From contig UQZX01000019.1 in NCBI GenBank assembly GCA_900545525.1, positions 1 to 57,099 on the forward strand: a stretch of 57,099 nucleotides of DNA, given 5' to 3'. This document shows, piece by piece, positions 29,369 to 39,569 of this stretch (the first letter of the stretch is position 1; each line of letters starts with the position of its first letter). This DNA comes from an uncultured Prevotella sp. GTDB lineage: Bacteria; Bacteroidota; Bacteroidia; Bacteroidales; Bacteroidaceae. A model generated the notes under the pieces. It was not told the origin of the DNA. It did no database searches and saw only the letters and a list, made by a program, of their open reading frames with translations. Both the position numbers and the translations under genes were made by a program.

Positions 29369-31522
29369 TCAGTCGTCTGCCGTCTCACGGACAATGCGCA
29401 GTATCTCTTCTCCGTATTTCTCCACACCTCTCTTGCCCATGTAAGGTATGCGGCACAGCATGTCCTTGGTGCGCGGAACATGGCGGCAGATGCCCAGCAG
29501 AGCCTTCTGCTGCATAACCATATATGCCGGAATGCCGAGTCGTGCAGCCTCGGCACGGCGCCATTCCGTCAGCTCGCTGTACAGACGGGAATTGCCATCA
29601 TCTGCCGTTACATCTGCGGCAGACTGCATGATGTCAGCTTCCGCCCTGCCCTTACGCGCCGCCCTGCTCTTCTTTTCAGTCACGCCTGCTCCGCCGTCGA
29701 TGGCGAGCAAAGCCTTCTGCCGCATGAATGTGGCGGGACTGAAGCCTTCGTCAATGACGTGCGACAACAGTGCATCCTTGACGGAGAGTTGCATGTTCAG
29801 CTCCGAAAGCGCATCTTTCAGACGTTTCTTTATCTCCTTATTGTCCGTTTCAAGGCGCATCTTGCCGACAAGCATGATAGCGGGAGCAAGCTGCTCCTTG
29901 AAGTATTCGGCACCGGCATGCACCCTCTGGCGTATGGCGGGGTCGTCGGCATAATGTTCCGAAGCATCTGTCAGCCGCTTATATTGCACGGCAAAGCGCG
30001 CTGCCACGCCCGTAATGTTCTCCTTGAAACGCTCCTGCTCCTCCTTGAGTGCCGCCAGCTGGCGGGGATAAAGCCTGTAAAGGTGTTCGTCGACAATGCG
30101 CGTAAGTGCGGAAAGTGCCGCCTCTGCGGGTGCAAAGTCGAAGAGCAAGCCGAGAGTGGAGATGTAAAACGTGCGGCGGAGGGTGTCGAGCCGTGCCGTA
30201 TCGGGAGTGCTCAGACGTGCCTCGCGGCTGAATGTCTCCACCTTGTCATCGGTTATCACCGCCTTCTCCGTCAGCGGCATGCTTAGCACAAGTCCCTCAA
30301 GGGTGCGGCAACGGCTCAGCGCCACGTATGTCTGCCCGTGTGCAAAGGCTCCTGCGGCATCTATTATGGCACGGTCGAAGGTAAGTCCCTGGCTCTTGTG
30401 TATCGTTATTGCCCATGCTGTTTTGAGCGGATATTGCATGAAAACGCCCTCTATTTCCTCGCGTATCTCCCTGCTCGTGTCATCGAGAACGTAACGTGCG
30501 TTTGCCCATTCCTCGGGCTTTACGGTAACCAACTCGCCGCTGTCATTGCACCGGACTTCTATCATGTCTTCCGAAAGGGCGGTCACCTCGCCTATCGTTC
30601 CGTTGCAATAGCGGTGCTCTCCGCCAGTGTCGTTCTTCACAAACATCACCTGTGCGCCGCGCCGAAGCTCCAGTTGCAGGTCTGTTGGATATGAGTATTC
30701 GGGGAACTTGCCCTCTATGCGGGCAGTGAACGTGAACGACGGACCCGGCAAGCGTGACAGTTCATCGGCGTTTATGTCGTGTGCCGTGTGGTTGTGGGTG
30801 ACAAGACGGATGTATCCCTCGTCCTTTGCGGGACGGAAACCGGGTATGTACCGGCTGTTGAGAGCTGTGAGGATATCGGGCGTAATGCGGTTCTCGCGTA
30901 TGCTGTTGAGAAGTTCAAGGAAGCGGCGGTCGCTCTGACGGTACACCTCGGTAAGCTCCACTGTGCAGTATTCGGTCTCCTTTAGTGCCGACGATGAGAA
31001 GAAGTAAGGGGTCTCGTAGTACCTTGACAGCAGCTGCCACTCGTCGTCTTTCACCACGGGAGCAAGCTGGCGGAGGTCGCCGATCATGAGCAGCTGGACA
31101 CCACCGAAAGGCTTGAAGCGGTCGCGGTAACGGCGCATCACGGCATCAACGGCATCGAGCAGGTCGGCGCGCACCATGCTTATCTCGTCAATGACGAGAA
31201 GATCCATGCTGCGGATGATATTTATCTTCTCCTTGCTGAAGCGGAAGCGGTATGCCGCCTTGCCGTCGGCAGTAAACGAATTACCCGGCAGATAAGGTGC
31301 AAAGGGGAGCTGGAAAAACGAGTGGATAGTGACACCTTCGGCGTTGATAGCCGCTATGCCGGTGGGCGCGAGCACCACCATGCGCTTGGGAGAGTCCTCC
31401 TTCAACCGGCGCAGAAATGTGGTCTTGCCCGTCCCTGCCCTTCCGGTAAGGAAGAGATGTGTTCCCGTTGTCTCAACTATATCACGCGCAAGCTCCATCG
31501 CGGCGTTGTGTTCCGCTTTCAT
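29369..31522 (-). CDS. PIF1/Dda-like SF1B helicase with C-terminal HRDC domain
   Basis: 717 residues. Helicase core: Walker A GRAGTGKTTFL (about 27-37), Ia APTGIAAINAEGVTIHSFF, Walker B LLVIDEISMVRADLL, motif III IGDLRQLAPV, and TIHKSQGLTFDRAIID with YVALSRCRTLEGL near 400. A helical linker follows, then an HRDC-type domain (about 635-700) with LGIPAYMVMQQKALLGI. It is likely a 5'-3' DNA helicase used in replication or repair. It is convergent with the ABC gene and 47 nt upstream of the manA stop in gene order. Confidence 0.9.
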   Translation of the reverse strand: MKAEHNAAMELARDIVETTGTHLFLTGRAGTGKTTFLRRLKEDSPKRMVVLAPTGIAAINAEGVTIHSFFQLPFAPYLPGNSFTADGKAAYRFRFSKEKINIIRSMDLLVIDEISMVRADLLDAVDAVMRRYRDRFKPFGGVQLLMIGDLRQLAPVVKDDEWQLLSRYYETPYFFSSSALKETEYCTVELTEVYRQSDRRFLELLNSIRENRITPDILTALNSRYIPGFRPAKDEGYIRLVTHNHTAHDINADELSRLPGPSFTFTARIEGKFPEYSYPTDLQLELRRGAQVMFVKNDTGGEHRYCNGTIGEVTALSEDMIEVRCNDSGELVTVKPEEWANARYVLDDTSREIREEIEGVFMQYPLKTAWAITIHKSQGLTFDRAIIDAAGAFAHGQTYVALSRCRTLEGLVLSMPLTEKAVITDDKVETFSREARLSTPDTARLDTLRRTFYISTLGLLFDFAPAEAALSALTRIVDEHLYRLYPRQLAALKEEQERFKENITGVAARFAVQYKRLTDASEHYADDPAIRQRVHAGAEYFKEQLAPAIMLVGKMRLETDNKEIKKRLKDALSELNMQLSVKDALLSHVIDEGFSPATFMRQKALLAIDGGAGVTEKKSRAARKGRAEADIMQSAADVTADDGNSRLYSELTEWRRAEAARLGIPAYMVMQQKALLGICRHVPRTKDMLCRIPYMGKRGVEKYGEEILRIVRETADD

Positions 31523-31569
31523 ATCGCTGTATAGAATGGTTTTATAAGATTAATAATGAGAAAGCCGTC

Positions 31570-32532
31570 TTATACGTATGCCTCGAGAAACTTCACCGTT
31601 CCGCTTACGTATATCCCCTTGGTGGCAGCAGGTATCAGCAGCGTATCGCCAGCACGCATGGGCGTCTCGCCGCCCTCATCGTCGACAACGGTGCCCTCAC
31701 CGTCCACGCATACAAGTATCACAAAGCTGTCCAGACCGCTGTAATCTACCGTCATCGGCTCGTCGAGGTCATACAGACCGACACAGAACTGCGGGCTGTC
31801 AACCAGCGGAACGCACGCGTTCTTCTCCGGCGTATAGTCCGTGCGGTAGGTCGGCTCCACGCTATAGTCAATGCACTCCGACGCCTCCTTGGTGTGAAGC
31901 TGCCGATAATTGCCGTCCTTGTCCTTACGGTTATAGTCGTAAATGCGGTACGTTGCGTCCGACGTCTGCTGTATCTCAGTCCAAAAACACCCTGCTCCCG
32001 TGCTGTGTATACGCCCTGCCGGGATGAAGAAACAGTCACCCTCGGCAACTTCGTATCTGTCTATGACGTTGCAGATGGTCCCGTCGGCAATCATCGCCGT
32101 ATACTCCTCGGGGGTTATCCTGTACTTCAGTCCGCTGAGAAGGCTTGCCCCCGGCTCTGACTTCAGCATGTACCACATCTCCGTCTTGCCGTTCTTCATA
32201 CCGTGTGCCACGGCATAATCGTCGTCAGGATGTACCTGTATGGACAGGTCGCGGCGCGCATCAAGGAACTTTACGAGCAGCGGGAACGTGTCACCGAAGC
32301 GTCTGTAGTTGTCCTCTCCTACCAGCTTTCCCTTCATCTCACGCACTATCTCAGTCAGTGTCATGCCCTTGTACGGACCGTCGCTGACCGTCGTCTCGCT
32401 TCCTTCAACACCGGAAATCTCCCAGCTTTCGCCCACCTGTTCCATTGAACAGTCAAGCCTTTTGAAAGGTATTATCTTGTCGCCGCCCCACAGCGTCTGC
32501 TTGAGAACGGGGTTAAACTTTATCGGTTTCAT
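31570..32532 (-). CDS. manA: class I mannose-6-phosphate isomerase
   Basis: 320 residues, the short class I form. Zinc site residues are visible in LSIQVHPDDDYA (Q and H, about 95-106), in GKTEMWYML (E), and in the later FFIPAGRIHSTGAG histidine. The N terminus KQTLWGG and the arginine in DATYRIYDYNR are typical. It interconverts fructose-6-phosphate and mannose-6-phosphate, feeding GDP-mannose synthesis or mannose use. It lies downstream of trkH after a 157-nt gap with no clear promoter, so it could be the tail of the dxs-trkA-trkH unit. Confidence 0.93.
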   Translation of the reverse strand: MKPIKFNPVLKQTLWGGDKIIPFKRLDCSMEQVGESWEISGVEGSETTVSDGPYKGMTLTEIVREMKGKLVGEDNYRRFGDTFPLLVKFLDARRDLSIQVHPDDDYAVAHGMKNGKTEMWYMLKSEPGASLLSGLKYRITPEEYTAMIADGTICNVIDRYEVAEGDCFFIPAGRIHSTGAGCFWTEIQQTSDATYRIYDYNRKDKDGNYRQLHTKEASECIDYSVEPTYRTDYTPEKNACVPLVDSPQFCVGLYDLDEPMTVDYSGLDSFVILVCVDGEGTVVDDEGGETPMRAGDTLLIPAATKGIYVSGTVKFLEAYV

Positions 32533-32689
32533 CGTCTTCTGTGTTTTTTATTATCGGATTAATGTGCAGGACGCATTGCCAAACGCCAGCCTTCAGCTAT
32601 AAGCCAGCAATCGCAAATCAGCCTGAAAGTACCTTTCCCGCCTGTCTCCCGCACTACTATAAACTATCAATTATACATTATCAATTACC

Positions 32690-34147
32690 TCAATTGTCCT
32701 TCCAGAACGCCGGAGTGAACAATACTATCACGCTGAATATCTCAAGTCGCCCCATAAGCATCAGCACGGAGCATATCCACTTGCCTACGTCGGGCAGCAC
32801 GTTCCACGACATTGTGGGTCCAATCTCAAGCCCCAGCGTCGGTCCCACGTTGCTTGCACAGCTTATAGCCACGGTTATCGAGTTGGTGCTGTCCACACCC
32901 ATACATATCAGGCAGAAATATGCAAAGAGACAAAGCATCATGTACAGTGCAAAAAACGCCATTAGACGCACCTGCTGCGGATAAGCCACGTTGTTGTCGT
33001 TGACCTTCACCGGCAACACCGCCTTAGGATGAAGGATGTGCTTAAGCTCATTGCGCACAATCTTAAGGACCATCACTCCGCGCACGCACTTAAATCCCCC
33101 GCTGGTGCTTCCGGCACATGCGCCGAAGAACATGCACACGCTCAGTATCACCCAAGTTATGTGAGGCCACTTCCCCGCGTCATCGTTGAAGACTCCGGTG
33201 GTGGTGATGAACGACACCACCTGGAACAGCGCACAGCGCAGCGCGTATGCAAAGTCGTACCCGTTGTTTCTCATCAGCAGCACGAGTATCGCCACCGTGG
33301 CAAGGCTGACGAGGGAGATGTAGAGCCTGAACTCCGAGTCTTTCACTATCGTCTTTATCCTTCCCTTGAACACCGATATATATAATAAGGTGAAATTAAC
33401 GCCCGAAAGAAACATGAAAACTATCGACGTATAGTCTATCGCCGCCGAGTTGAAATAGCCGGAACTGTCGTTATGCGGCGTAAAACCTCCCGTGGCGGTT
33501 ATCCCCATGGCGTAGTTAATGCAGTCGAAGATACTCATCCCGCCAAGATAGAAGCACACCGCACATCCCGCCGTAAGCAGAAGATAGACCATCCAGATGT
33601 ATTTGGCATTGGAACTGAGCCTCGGGTGCATCTTGGTACGTATCGGTCCGGTTGCCTCGGCAGAGAAGACCTTCACGCTTCCGCCCACCAGCGACGGCAG
33701 TATGGCTATGGTGAAGAAGGCTATTCCGAGACCTCCAATCCACTGGGTCATCGACCGCCAGAAGAGCAGTCCGTGGGGCAGTGCCTCCACATCGTCTATC
33801 ACCGACGCGCCCGTAGTGGTGAAGCCGGACATCGTTTCGAAGTATGCGTTGGTAAAACTCGGCACATATCCGCTTATGTAAAACGGCAGGGCACCGAAAA
33901 AGCTGAATATTATCCACGTCAGCGTCACCAGCAGATAGGCGTCGCGCCGCCCCATGCTGTTCTCCGCATCATGACCTATGTATTTCATAGCCACGCCCGA
34001 CATGGCAATGAGAAGTATCGACACACCGAATGCCACGAGGTCGTCTTCCTTGTAATAGAGCGCCACGGCAAGGCAGTAGAACATCATCGTTGCCTCTATG
34101 AAGAGCAGCGAGCCTATTATCTTGTATATCAGTTTCGTATTAATCAT
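32690..34147 (-). CDS. trkH: TrkH-family potassium uptake channel
   Basis: 485 residues and about 10-12 membrane helices with four pore-loop repeats. The selectivity segments appear as TTTGASV, ATGGFTPH, TTTGVFN and CASNVGPTLG. A conserved FFGACAGSTSGGFKCVR segment also belongs to the family. It moves K+ across the inner membrane with TrkA as the regulatory subunit. The gene follows trkA by 16 nt. Confidence 0.95.
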   Translation of the reverse strand: MINTKLIYKIIGSLLFIEATMMFYCLAVALYYKEDDLVAFGVSILLIAMSGVAMKYIGHDAENSMGRRDAYLLVTLTWIIFSFFGALPFYISGYVPSFTNAYFETMSGFTTTGASVIDDVEALPHGLLFWRSMTQWIGGLGIAFFTIAILPSLVGGSVKVFSAEATGPIRTKMHPRLSSNAKYIWMVYLLLTAGCAVCFYLGGMSIFDCINYAMGITATGGFTPHNDSSGYFNSAAIDYTSIVFMFLSGVNFTLLYISVFKGRIKTIVKDSEFRLYISLVSLATVAILVLLMRNNGYDFAYALRCALFQVVSFITTTGVFNDDAGKWPHITWVILSVCMFFGACAGSTSGGFKCVRGVMVLKIVRNELKHILHPKAVLPVKVNDNNVAYPQQVRLMAFFALYMMLCLFAYFCLICMGVDSTNSITVAISCASNVGPTLGLEIGPTMSWNVLPDVGKWICSVLMLMGRLEIFSVIVLFTPAFWKDN

Positions 34148-34163
34148 CGCCCGTTACGGTTCC

Positions 34164-35507
34164 TTACTTGAAGAACTTCTCTATCTTGTTCATGTTGATG
34201 TTGTGGCAGAACACCACGACTATGTCGCCCGCCTCAATCTGCGTGCCTCCCGACACGAGGTGTCCCTCGCCGTGCCTCACAAGTCCTCCGATGGTGGCTC
34301 CCTGCGGCAGCCCAAGCTCATAGACCTTCTTGCGCGTCACCTTCGAGTCCTGATGTGCCACGAACTCAGCCACATCGGCATTTGCCGTCATAAGGAAGCG
34401 GATGTTGCTGACCTCCGTGTCGAGCATCATCTGGTAGATATGGCTTGCCGCCAGCGCCTTTTTGTTGACGATTGTTCCTATGTCCAGGCTTTCAGCCATC
34501 TTCACATAGTCGAAGTTCTCGACCATTGCCACGGTCTTGCGCACGCCGAGCCGCTTTGCCGTCAGACAGGCAAGAATGTTCGTCTCGGCATTTCCCGTCA
34601 GCGCGACAAAAGCCTGCGTGGTCCTTATACCCTCCTCTATGAGCAGCGGCAGGTCGCGCCCGTCGCCGTTGATAACCATTACACGGTCCGTGTCAACAAG
34701 CTCGTTTATGCGCTCGCAGCGGCTTTCGTCGTTGTCGATGACCTTCGCGTTCATGTATTCGGGCATGGTCTGAGCAGTCCTTACGCCCGTGTTGCCTCCT
34801 CCCATTATCATTACGTTCTTCACGTCGACGTAATGCTCCTTGCCTACTATCTTGCGTATGTAGGGTATGTAGTTGCGCGTTGTCATGAAATAGGCAAGGT
34901 CGTACATCTTCAGCTCGTCGTCGCCGCGCGGTATGATTGTGTCGTCACCGCGCTTTATTGCCACGATATGATATGGCGACTCGGGCTTGCAGAGGTCTTT
35001 CAGCGGCTCGTTAAGTATCTCGCATGTCTCGCGCAGCTTTATGCCGAGCATTATCAATGCCCCGTCGTGCACGTCCCAGCGCTGCCTTACCCAGCTCATC
35101 TTCAACCCGTTTACTATGTCGCGCGCCGCCAGGTTCTCAGGATATATGAGCGAGCTGATGCCAAGTTTTTCAAAGAACTCGCCCAGCTTAGGCTCCATGA
35201 ACTCGTTGTTGTTGATTTTCGCCACAGTCTTCTTCGTTCCCAAAGCCTTGGCAATCATACAGCTGTTCATGTTCATGTTTTCGTCGGGAGTAACCGCAAT
35301 ATACAGGTCGGCATCCTCCGCCCCGGCGTCCTTGAGGGTCTTCAGGCTCGACGGCGACGCGTTCATTGTCATCAGGTCGTAGTCGCTGCTTATACTGACA
35401 AGCCGCTCCTCGTCCTCGTCTATCAGCACTATGTCCTGATTGTTACGCGAAAGAAGCTTTGCCAAATGGGTGCCTATGGCGTATGCTCCGGCTATGATAA
35501 TCTTCAT
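34164..35507 (-). CDS. trkA: Trk potassium system NAD-binding peripheral subunit TrkA
   Basis: 447 residues made of two RCK units, each a Rossmann domain plus a TrkA_C domain. The first has MKIIIAGAYAIGTHLAKLL with D30-region acidic residue, and the second MIMGGGNTGVRTAQTM near 230. It binds nucleotides and gates TrkH on the cytoplasmic face. The first glycine box reads GAYAIG where GAGxxG is usual. Between dxs (21-nt gap) and trkH (16-nt gap), all on one strand. Confidence 0.95.
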   Translation of the reverse strand: MKIIIAGAYAIGTHLAKLLSRNNQDIVLIDEDEERLVSISSDYDLMTMNASPSSLKTLKDAGAEDADLYIAVTPDENMNMNSCMIAKALGTKKTVAKINNNEFMEPKLGEFFEKLGISSLIYPENLAARDIVNGLKMSWVRQRWDVHDGALIMLGIKLRETCEILNEPLKDLCKPESPYHIVAIKRGDDTIIPRGDDELKMYDLAYFMTTRNYIPYIRKIVGKEHYVDVKNVMIMGGGNTGVRTAQTMPEYMNAKVIDNDESRCERINELVDTDRVMVINGDGRDLPLLIEEGIRTTQAFVALTGNAETNILACLTAKRLGVRKTVAMVENFDYVKMAESLDIGTIVNKKALAASHIYQMMLDTEVSNIRFLMTANADVAEFVAHQDSKVTRKKVYELGLPQGATIGGLVRHGEGHLVSGGTQIEAGDIVVVFCHNINMNKIEKFFK

Positions 35508-35528
35508 AATACAAAATAAAATGGCATG

Positions 35529-37463
35529 TTACTTAATGTCCGTGCCGTTGCCGGCGACGCACAGCATCTGCGCAAGCACTCTCTTTATACCGTCCTTGCC
35601 GGTGCCTGTAATGTCTTTCAACTCCTCCACCGTGCCGTGCTCGACAAACCTGTCGGGCAGCCCGATGCGCGTTATCCGCGGACTATATCCATTGTCGTTC
35701 ATCCATTCGGTCACCGCGCTTCCCAGTCCTCCGTTGCGCGCGCCGTCCTCAACGGTCACAATCCTGCCGAAGTTCCCGCCTGCCTCGCGCAATATATCCT
35801 CGTCGAGGGGCTTGAGGAAACGCATGTCATAGTGTGCCACGGCAATTCCGGGATGTTCTTTTTCTATCTCGGCTATGGCTTTTGCCACATCGTTTCCGCA
35901 CGGACCTATCGAAAGCACGGCAATGTCCTTACCTGCCTTCAGCCGGCGTCCCCTGCCCACAGCCACTTCTTCGAGCGGGCAGCGCCAGTCGGTCTTCACG
36001 CCGCATCCGCGCGGGTAGCGTATCACGAAAGCCCCCTTTCCCGGCAACTGTGCCGTAAACATCAGCCGCCGCAGCTCGTGTTCGTCCATGGGCGACGATA
36101 TCGTCAGGTTGGGTATGGGGCGCAACGCAGCCATGTCAAAGGCTCCATGGTGTGTGGAACCGTCCTCGCCGACAAGCCCGGCGCGGTCGAGACATATCAC
36201 GACGGGCAGATTGAGTATTGCCACATCGTGTATTATATTGTCGTATGCGCGCTGTGAAAAAGCGCTGTATATGTTGCAGAAAGGCTGCATGCCGTCCTTT
36301 GCCATGCCAGCCGAGAACGTCACGGCATGCCCCTCGGCTATGCCGACATCGAATGTCCTGTCGGGCATCTCGTTCATCATTATGTTCATCGAACACCCCG
36401 TGGGCATTGCCGGCGTAACACCCACAATCCTCGGATTTGCCTTTGCCAGCTCGAGGAGCGTCTCTCCGAATACGTCCTGAAACTTCGGTGGCTTGTTGCC
36501 GCTGTCCGTCACAAGCCTCTCGCCGGTGTCTACGTCAAACTTTCCAGGGGCGTGCCACAGCGTCGCCGACTTCTCCGCCGGCTCGTATCCGTGCCCCTTT
36601 ATGGTGTGGAGGTGCAGCAGCTTGGGTCCCTTCATGTCCTTCAGCTGCCTCAGCAGGCGCACAAGCTCCGTGACGTTGTGCCCGTCGAAGGGTCCGAAGT
36701 ATCTTATGTTCATCCCCTCGAAGATGTTCTGCTGCTGGCTTATCGCCGACTTCACGGCGTTGCTCAGGCGTATTATGCCCTTGCGTCTGTTGTCGTCAAG
36801 ATATCCGTTGCGGTAGAGCCACCGCGAAGCCTTGAACCTCAGACGGTTGTAAGTCTCGTTGGTATTGAGCTTCAGCAGGTACTGCTTCATGCCTCCCACG
36901 CTGCGGTCGATGCTCATGTTGTTGTCGTTCAGTATTATGAGCATGTCGTTCGGCGTTGTCGACACGTTGTTGAGCCCCTCAAAGGCAAGCCCTCCGCTCA
37001 TCGAGCCGTCGCCGATTATCGCCACCACGTGCCTGCTGTCGTTTCCCGTTTTCTTTGCCGCCACAGCCATGCCGAGTGCCGCCGATATCGAGTTCGACGT
37101 ATGCCCGCACACAAAAGAGTCGTATTCGCTCTCCTTTGGCGAGGGAAACGGCATTATGCCGTGCAGCTTGCGGTTGGTGCAGAAGCGCTCCTTGCGCCCC
37201 GTAAGTATCTTGTGCCCGTAAGCCTGATGCCCCACGTCCCACACCAAACGGTCCTCGGGCGTGTCGAAAACGTAGTGCAGTGCCACGGTAAGTTCCACCG
37301 TGCCGAGGCTCGAGGCAAGGTGTCCGGGATTGACGGACAGCTCCTTCAATATGTCATACCGCAGTTCATCGCACACCTGCGGAAGCTGTTCCACGCTCAG
37401 ACGGCGCAGGTCAGCAGGATATTCAATGCTGTTTAATATGTCGAATTTGTCTTGTTCCATCAT
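35529..37463 (-). CDS. dxs: 1-deoxy-D-xylulose-5-phosphate synthase
   Basis: 644 residues. Thiamine pyrophosphate site: GHQAYGHKILTGR near the N terminus and GDGSMSGGLAFEGLNN followed by NDNNMSID. The transketolase-type middle domain has GIAEGHAVTFSAGMA (catalytic glutamate) and DRAGLVGEDGSTHHGAFD. The C-terminal domain ends in FVEHGTVEEL. It condenses pyruvate and glyceraldehyde-3-phosphate in the first step of the MEP isoprenoid route. Start 37463 gives MMEQ, and 37460 is equally likely. Promoter at 37554-37562. It heads a run with trkA and trkH. Confidence 0.96.
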   Translation of the reverse strand: MMEQDKFDILNSIEYPADLRRLSVEQLPQVCDELRYDILKELSVNPGHLASSLGTVELTVALHYVFDTPEDRLVWDVGHQAYGHKILTGRKERFCTNRKLHGIMPFPSPKESEYDSFVCGHTSNSISAALGMAVAAKKTGNDSRHVVAIIGDGSMSGGLAFEGLNNVSTTPNDMLIILNDNNMSIDRSVGGMKQYLLKLNTNETYNRLRFKASRWLYRNGYLDDNRRKGIIRLSNAVKSAISQQQNIFEGMNIRYFGPFDGHNVTELVRLLRQLKDMKGPKLLHLHTIKGHGYEPAEKSATLWHAPGKFDVDTGERLVTDSGNKPPKFQDVFGETLLELAKANPRIVGVTPAMPTGCSMNIMMNEMPDRTFDVGIAEGHAVTFSAGMAKDGMQPFCNIYSAFSQRAYDNIIHDVAILNLPVVICLDRAGLVGEDGSTHHGAFDMAALRPIPNLTISSPMDEHELRRLMFTAQLPGKGAFVIRYPRGCGVKTDWRCPLEEVAVGRGRRLKAGKDIAVLSIGPCGNDVAKAIAEIEKEHPGIAVAHYDMRFLKPLDEDILREAGGNFGRIVTVEDGARNGGLGSAVTEWMNDNGYSPRITRIGLPDRFVEHGTVEELKDITGTGKDGIKRVLAQMLCVAGNGTDIK

Positions 37464-37553
37464 TCATTGTTTACAATGATTGCATGCCATGACCCCCGTT
37501 CCGGACACCGTTCGGCTTATCCGCCCGTGCACCGGATACATGTGCCAAGTTCT

Positions 37554-37562
37554 GCAAAGTTA
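37554..37562 (-). promoter_or_regulatory. promoter of dxs-trkA-trkH
   Basis: Minus-strand TAACTTTGC fits the -7 consensus, with a CTTTATT -33-like element about 20 nt further upstream. Predicted leader about 85 nt. Confidence 0.6.
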
Positions 37563-38064
37563 ATCATTTATTATGAATAAAGCCGTTCTTTGTTTCTTTT
37601 TTGCATATTTACCTTATTTATATATAGGGGCATCATGTATCCGCCCTGCCCCGTTCCGCCTGCTGCCGCACGTTCCCGGCAGGCACCGGAAACGTCTGCG
37701 CCATGCACGGTATGCAAGGCATGCAATGCAATAAAACTCCTACCGGCATTACAACACATGACCTTTCGGCTTCTAATATGCCGTCTTTTGCGTCCTAAAA
37801 GGTCACCTTTTGGAGCCTGAAAGATGCCCTTTTGGAGTGCAAAAGGTATCATTCTGATTTTCAATATGTTACAAACAGCCTTTTTACGCCTCGCCTTTCA
37901 CGCCCTTCCGACCGGCATATTTCATGCCTTATGGCATTATTTAATAGCCTGTTGCCTGACATCCTAAACGATGCGTTGTGTCTTGTGCCGCCCGGATATA
38001 ACCTGCGCCACCATGGCGGATGCAAGTTTTTCAGCGATAAATTGCGGATTATTAAATTTCTTTT
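37563..38064. other. dxs-peptidase divergent intergenic region
   Basis: About 500 nt between two outward-facing promoters. It holds the palindromic module array (37760-37870). No gene is supported. Short open frames here arise from the repeat. Confidence 0.6.
37760..37870. repeat. palindromic module array, copy 2 (inverted)
   Basis: Read on the minus strand it starts with the same flank as copy 1 (TTGAAAATCA, then ATGATACC) and then runs through four CTTTTGG/CCAAAAG-type modules of about 22 nt, ending in ATATTAGAAGCCGAAAGG. It is inverted relative to copy 1. Confidence 0.8.
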
Positions 38065-38073
38065 TACCTTTGT
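38065..38073 (+). promoter_or_regulatory. promoter of the C1 peptidase gene
   Basis: TACCTTTGT fits TAnnTTTG and lies 46 nt ahead of ATG 38119. Confidence 0.5.
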
Positions 38074-38118
38074 AAAAGGACTTTAAAATCGTAATAACAA
38101 TTAAAGAATAACCGTAAA

Positions 38119-39537
38119 ATGACAAACAAATGCAGACTATTAATGTCCGGACTGGCAGCCGTGACGTTTTCTCTGACGGCTTATGCCCAGGCGGCAAAAG
38201 ACGGAGGGATTTCTGAAAGCATGCTCCGCGACATCAGGAAGGCACAGGTGCAGACAACTGCCGACAAGGCTCTGTTCAACGCCATTGCGGCAAACAGCAT
38301 CGACAATCTTGCCCAGAACCATGCCAACGCCGTGGAACTGGACACTTATTTCAGCAACGAGACAAAGACACAGAGCATCACCGACCAGAAGCAGAGCGGC
38401 AGATGCTGGATGTTCAGCGGCTTGAACGTGCTGCGTGCGGACTTCGCCAAGAAGACCGACTCGCTCACGGTGGACTTCTCTCAGGACTATCTCTTCTTCT
38501 ACGACCAGCTCGAAAAGGCTAATCTTTTCCTGCAGGGAGTCGTCGACTGTGCAAAGAAACCGATGGACGACGAGCGCGTCCGCTTCTTCTTCCAGCATCC
38601 GCTGAACGACGGCGGAACGTTCTGCGGCGTTGCAGACCTTACCGAGAAGTACGGACTGGTGCCCAAGTCGGTGATGCCCGAGACGTTTTCGAGCGACAAC
38701 ACCAACCGCATGAGCGGACTTATCAAGTCCAAGCTGCGCGAGTTCGGCTTGCAGCTGCGCGACATGGTGAACGCCGGCAAGAAGCCCGCTGCCATTGAAG
38801 CAGAGAAGACAAAGATGCTTACCACCGTATACCGCATGCTCTCCATGACCCTTGGCGAGCCCCCGTCGGAGTTCACATACGTGTTCAAGGACGGCAAGGG
38901 ACGTCCCGTGGGCGAGCCGAAGACCTACACACCGAAGAGCTTCTTCGAGGAAGTGACCGGCAAGAAGACGCTTAACGGCTCTTTCATAATGGTGATGAAC
39001 GACCCGCGCCGCGAGTATTACAAGACTTATGAGGTTGATTTCGACCGCCATACGTACGACGGACACAACTGGAAATATCTCAACCTGCCCATGGAAGAGA
39101 TTGAGAAGCTTGCCATTGCGTCGATTAAGGACGGGCGCAAACTGTACAGCAGCTACGACGTGGGCAAGTTCCTCGACCGCAAGCGCGGATATTGCGACAC
39201 CGAGAACTTTGACTACGGTTCGCTCTTCAACACCACATTCGGCATGAACAAGGCACAGCGCATCATGACATACGACAGCGGAAGCACACACGCAATGACC
39301 CTCACGGCGGTAGACCTCGATGCACAGGGCAAGCCAAAGAAATGGAAAGTGGAGAACTCATGGGGCGCGGCATGGGGACAGAAAGGCTGTCTCATCATGT
39401 CTAACCGCTGGTTCGGCGAATTTATGTTCCGCCTTGTGGTAGACAAAAAATATGTTCCGGAAAACCTGTTGAAGCTCAACGAGCAGAAGCCTGTCATGGT
39501 TATGCCGGAAGATCCGCTGTTCCTGCTGGACGAATAA
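38119..39537 (+). CDS. secreted C1-family aminopeptidase (PepC/bleomycin hydrolase-like)
   Basis: 472 residues. Signal peptide (LLMSGLAAVTFSLTAYAQA). The papain-like triad is visible: cysteine in QKQSGRCWMFSG (about 95), histidine in GSTHAMTL (about 393) and asparagine in VENSWGAAWGQ (about 415). PepC enzymes are usually cytoplasmic hexamers that trim N-terminal residues. The signal peptide here points to a periplasmic form, which is common in Bacteroidales. It is a single gene, convergent with ddh. Confidence 0.92.
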   Translation: MTNKCRLLMSGLAAVTFSLTAYAQAAKDGGISESMLRDIRKAQVQTTADKALFNAIAANSIDNLAQNHANAVELDTYFSNETKTQSITDQKQSGRCWMFSGLNVLRADFAKKTDSLTVDFSQDYLFFYDQLEKANLFLQGVVDCAKKPMDDERVRFFFQHPLNDGGTFCGVADLTEKYGLVPKSVMPETFSSDNTNRMSGLIKSKLREFGLQLRDMVNAGKKPAAIEAEKTKMLTTVYRMLSMTLGEPPSEFTYVFKDGKGRPVGEPKTYTPKSFFEEVTGKKTLNGSFIMVMNDPRREYYKTYEVDFDRHTYDGHNWKYLNLPMEEIEKLAIASIKDGRKLYSSYDVGKFLDRKRGYCDTENFDYGSLFNTTFGMNKAQRIMTYDSGSTHAMTLTAVDLDAQGKPKKWKVENSWGAAWGQKGCLIMSNRWFGEFMFRLVVDKKYVPENLLKLNEQKPVMVMPEDPLFLLDE

Positions 39538-39569
39538 TTATCTTAATTAAGAATTAAGAGTTAAGAATT

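Noticed and set aside
37571..37864. Small lysine-rich open frame on the minus strand, with a similar one at 23593-23856
   Set aside because: The repeated PFxxQK-type peptides come from the palindromic DNA modules and not from a protein family.
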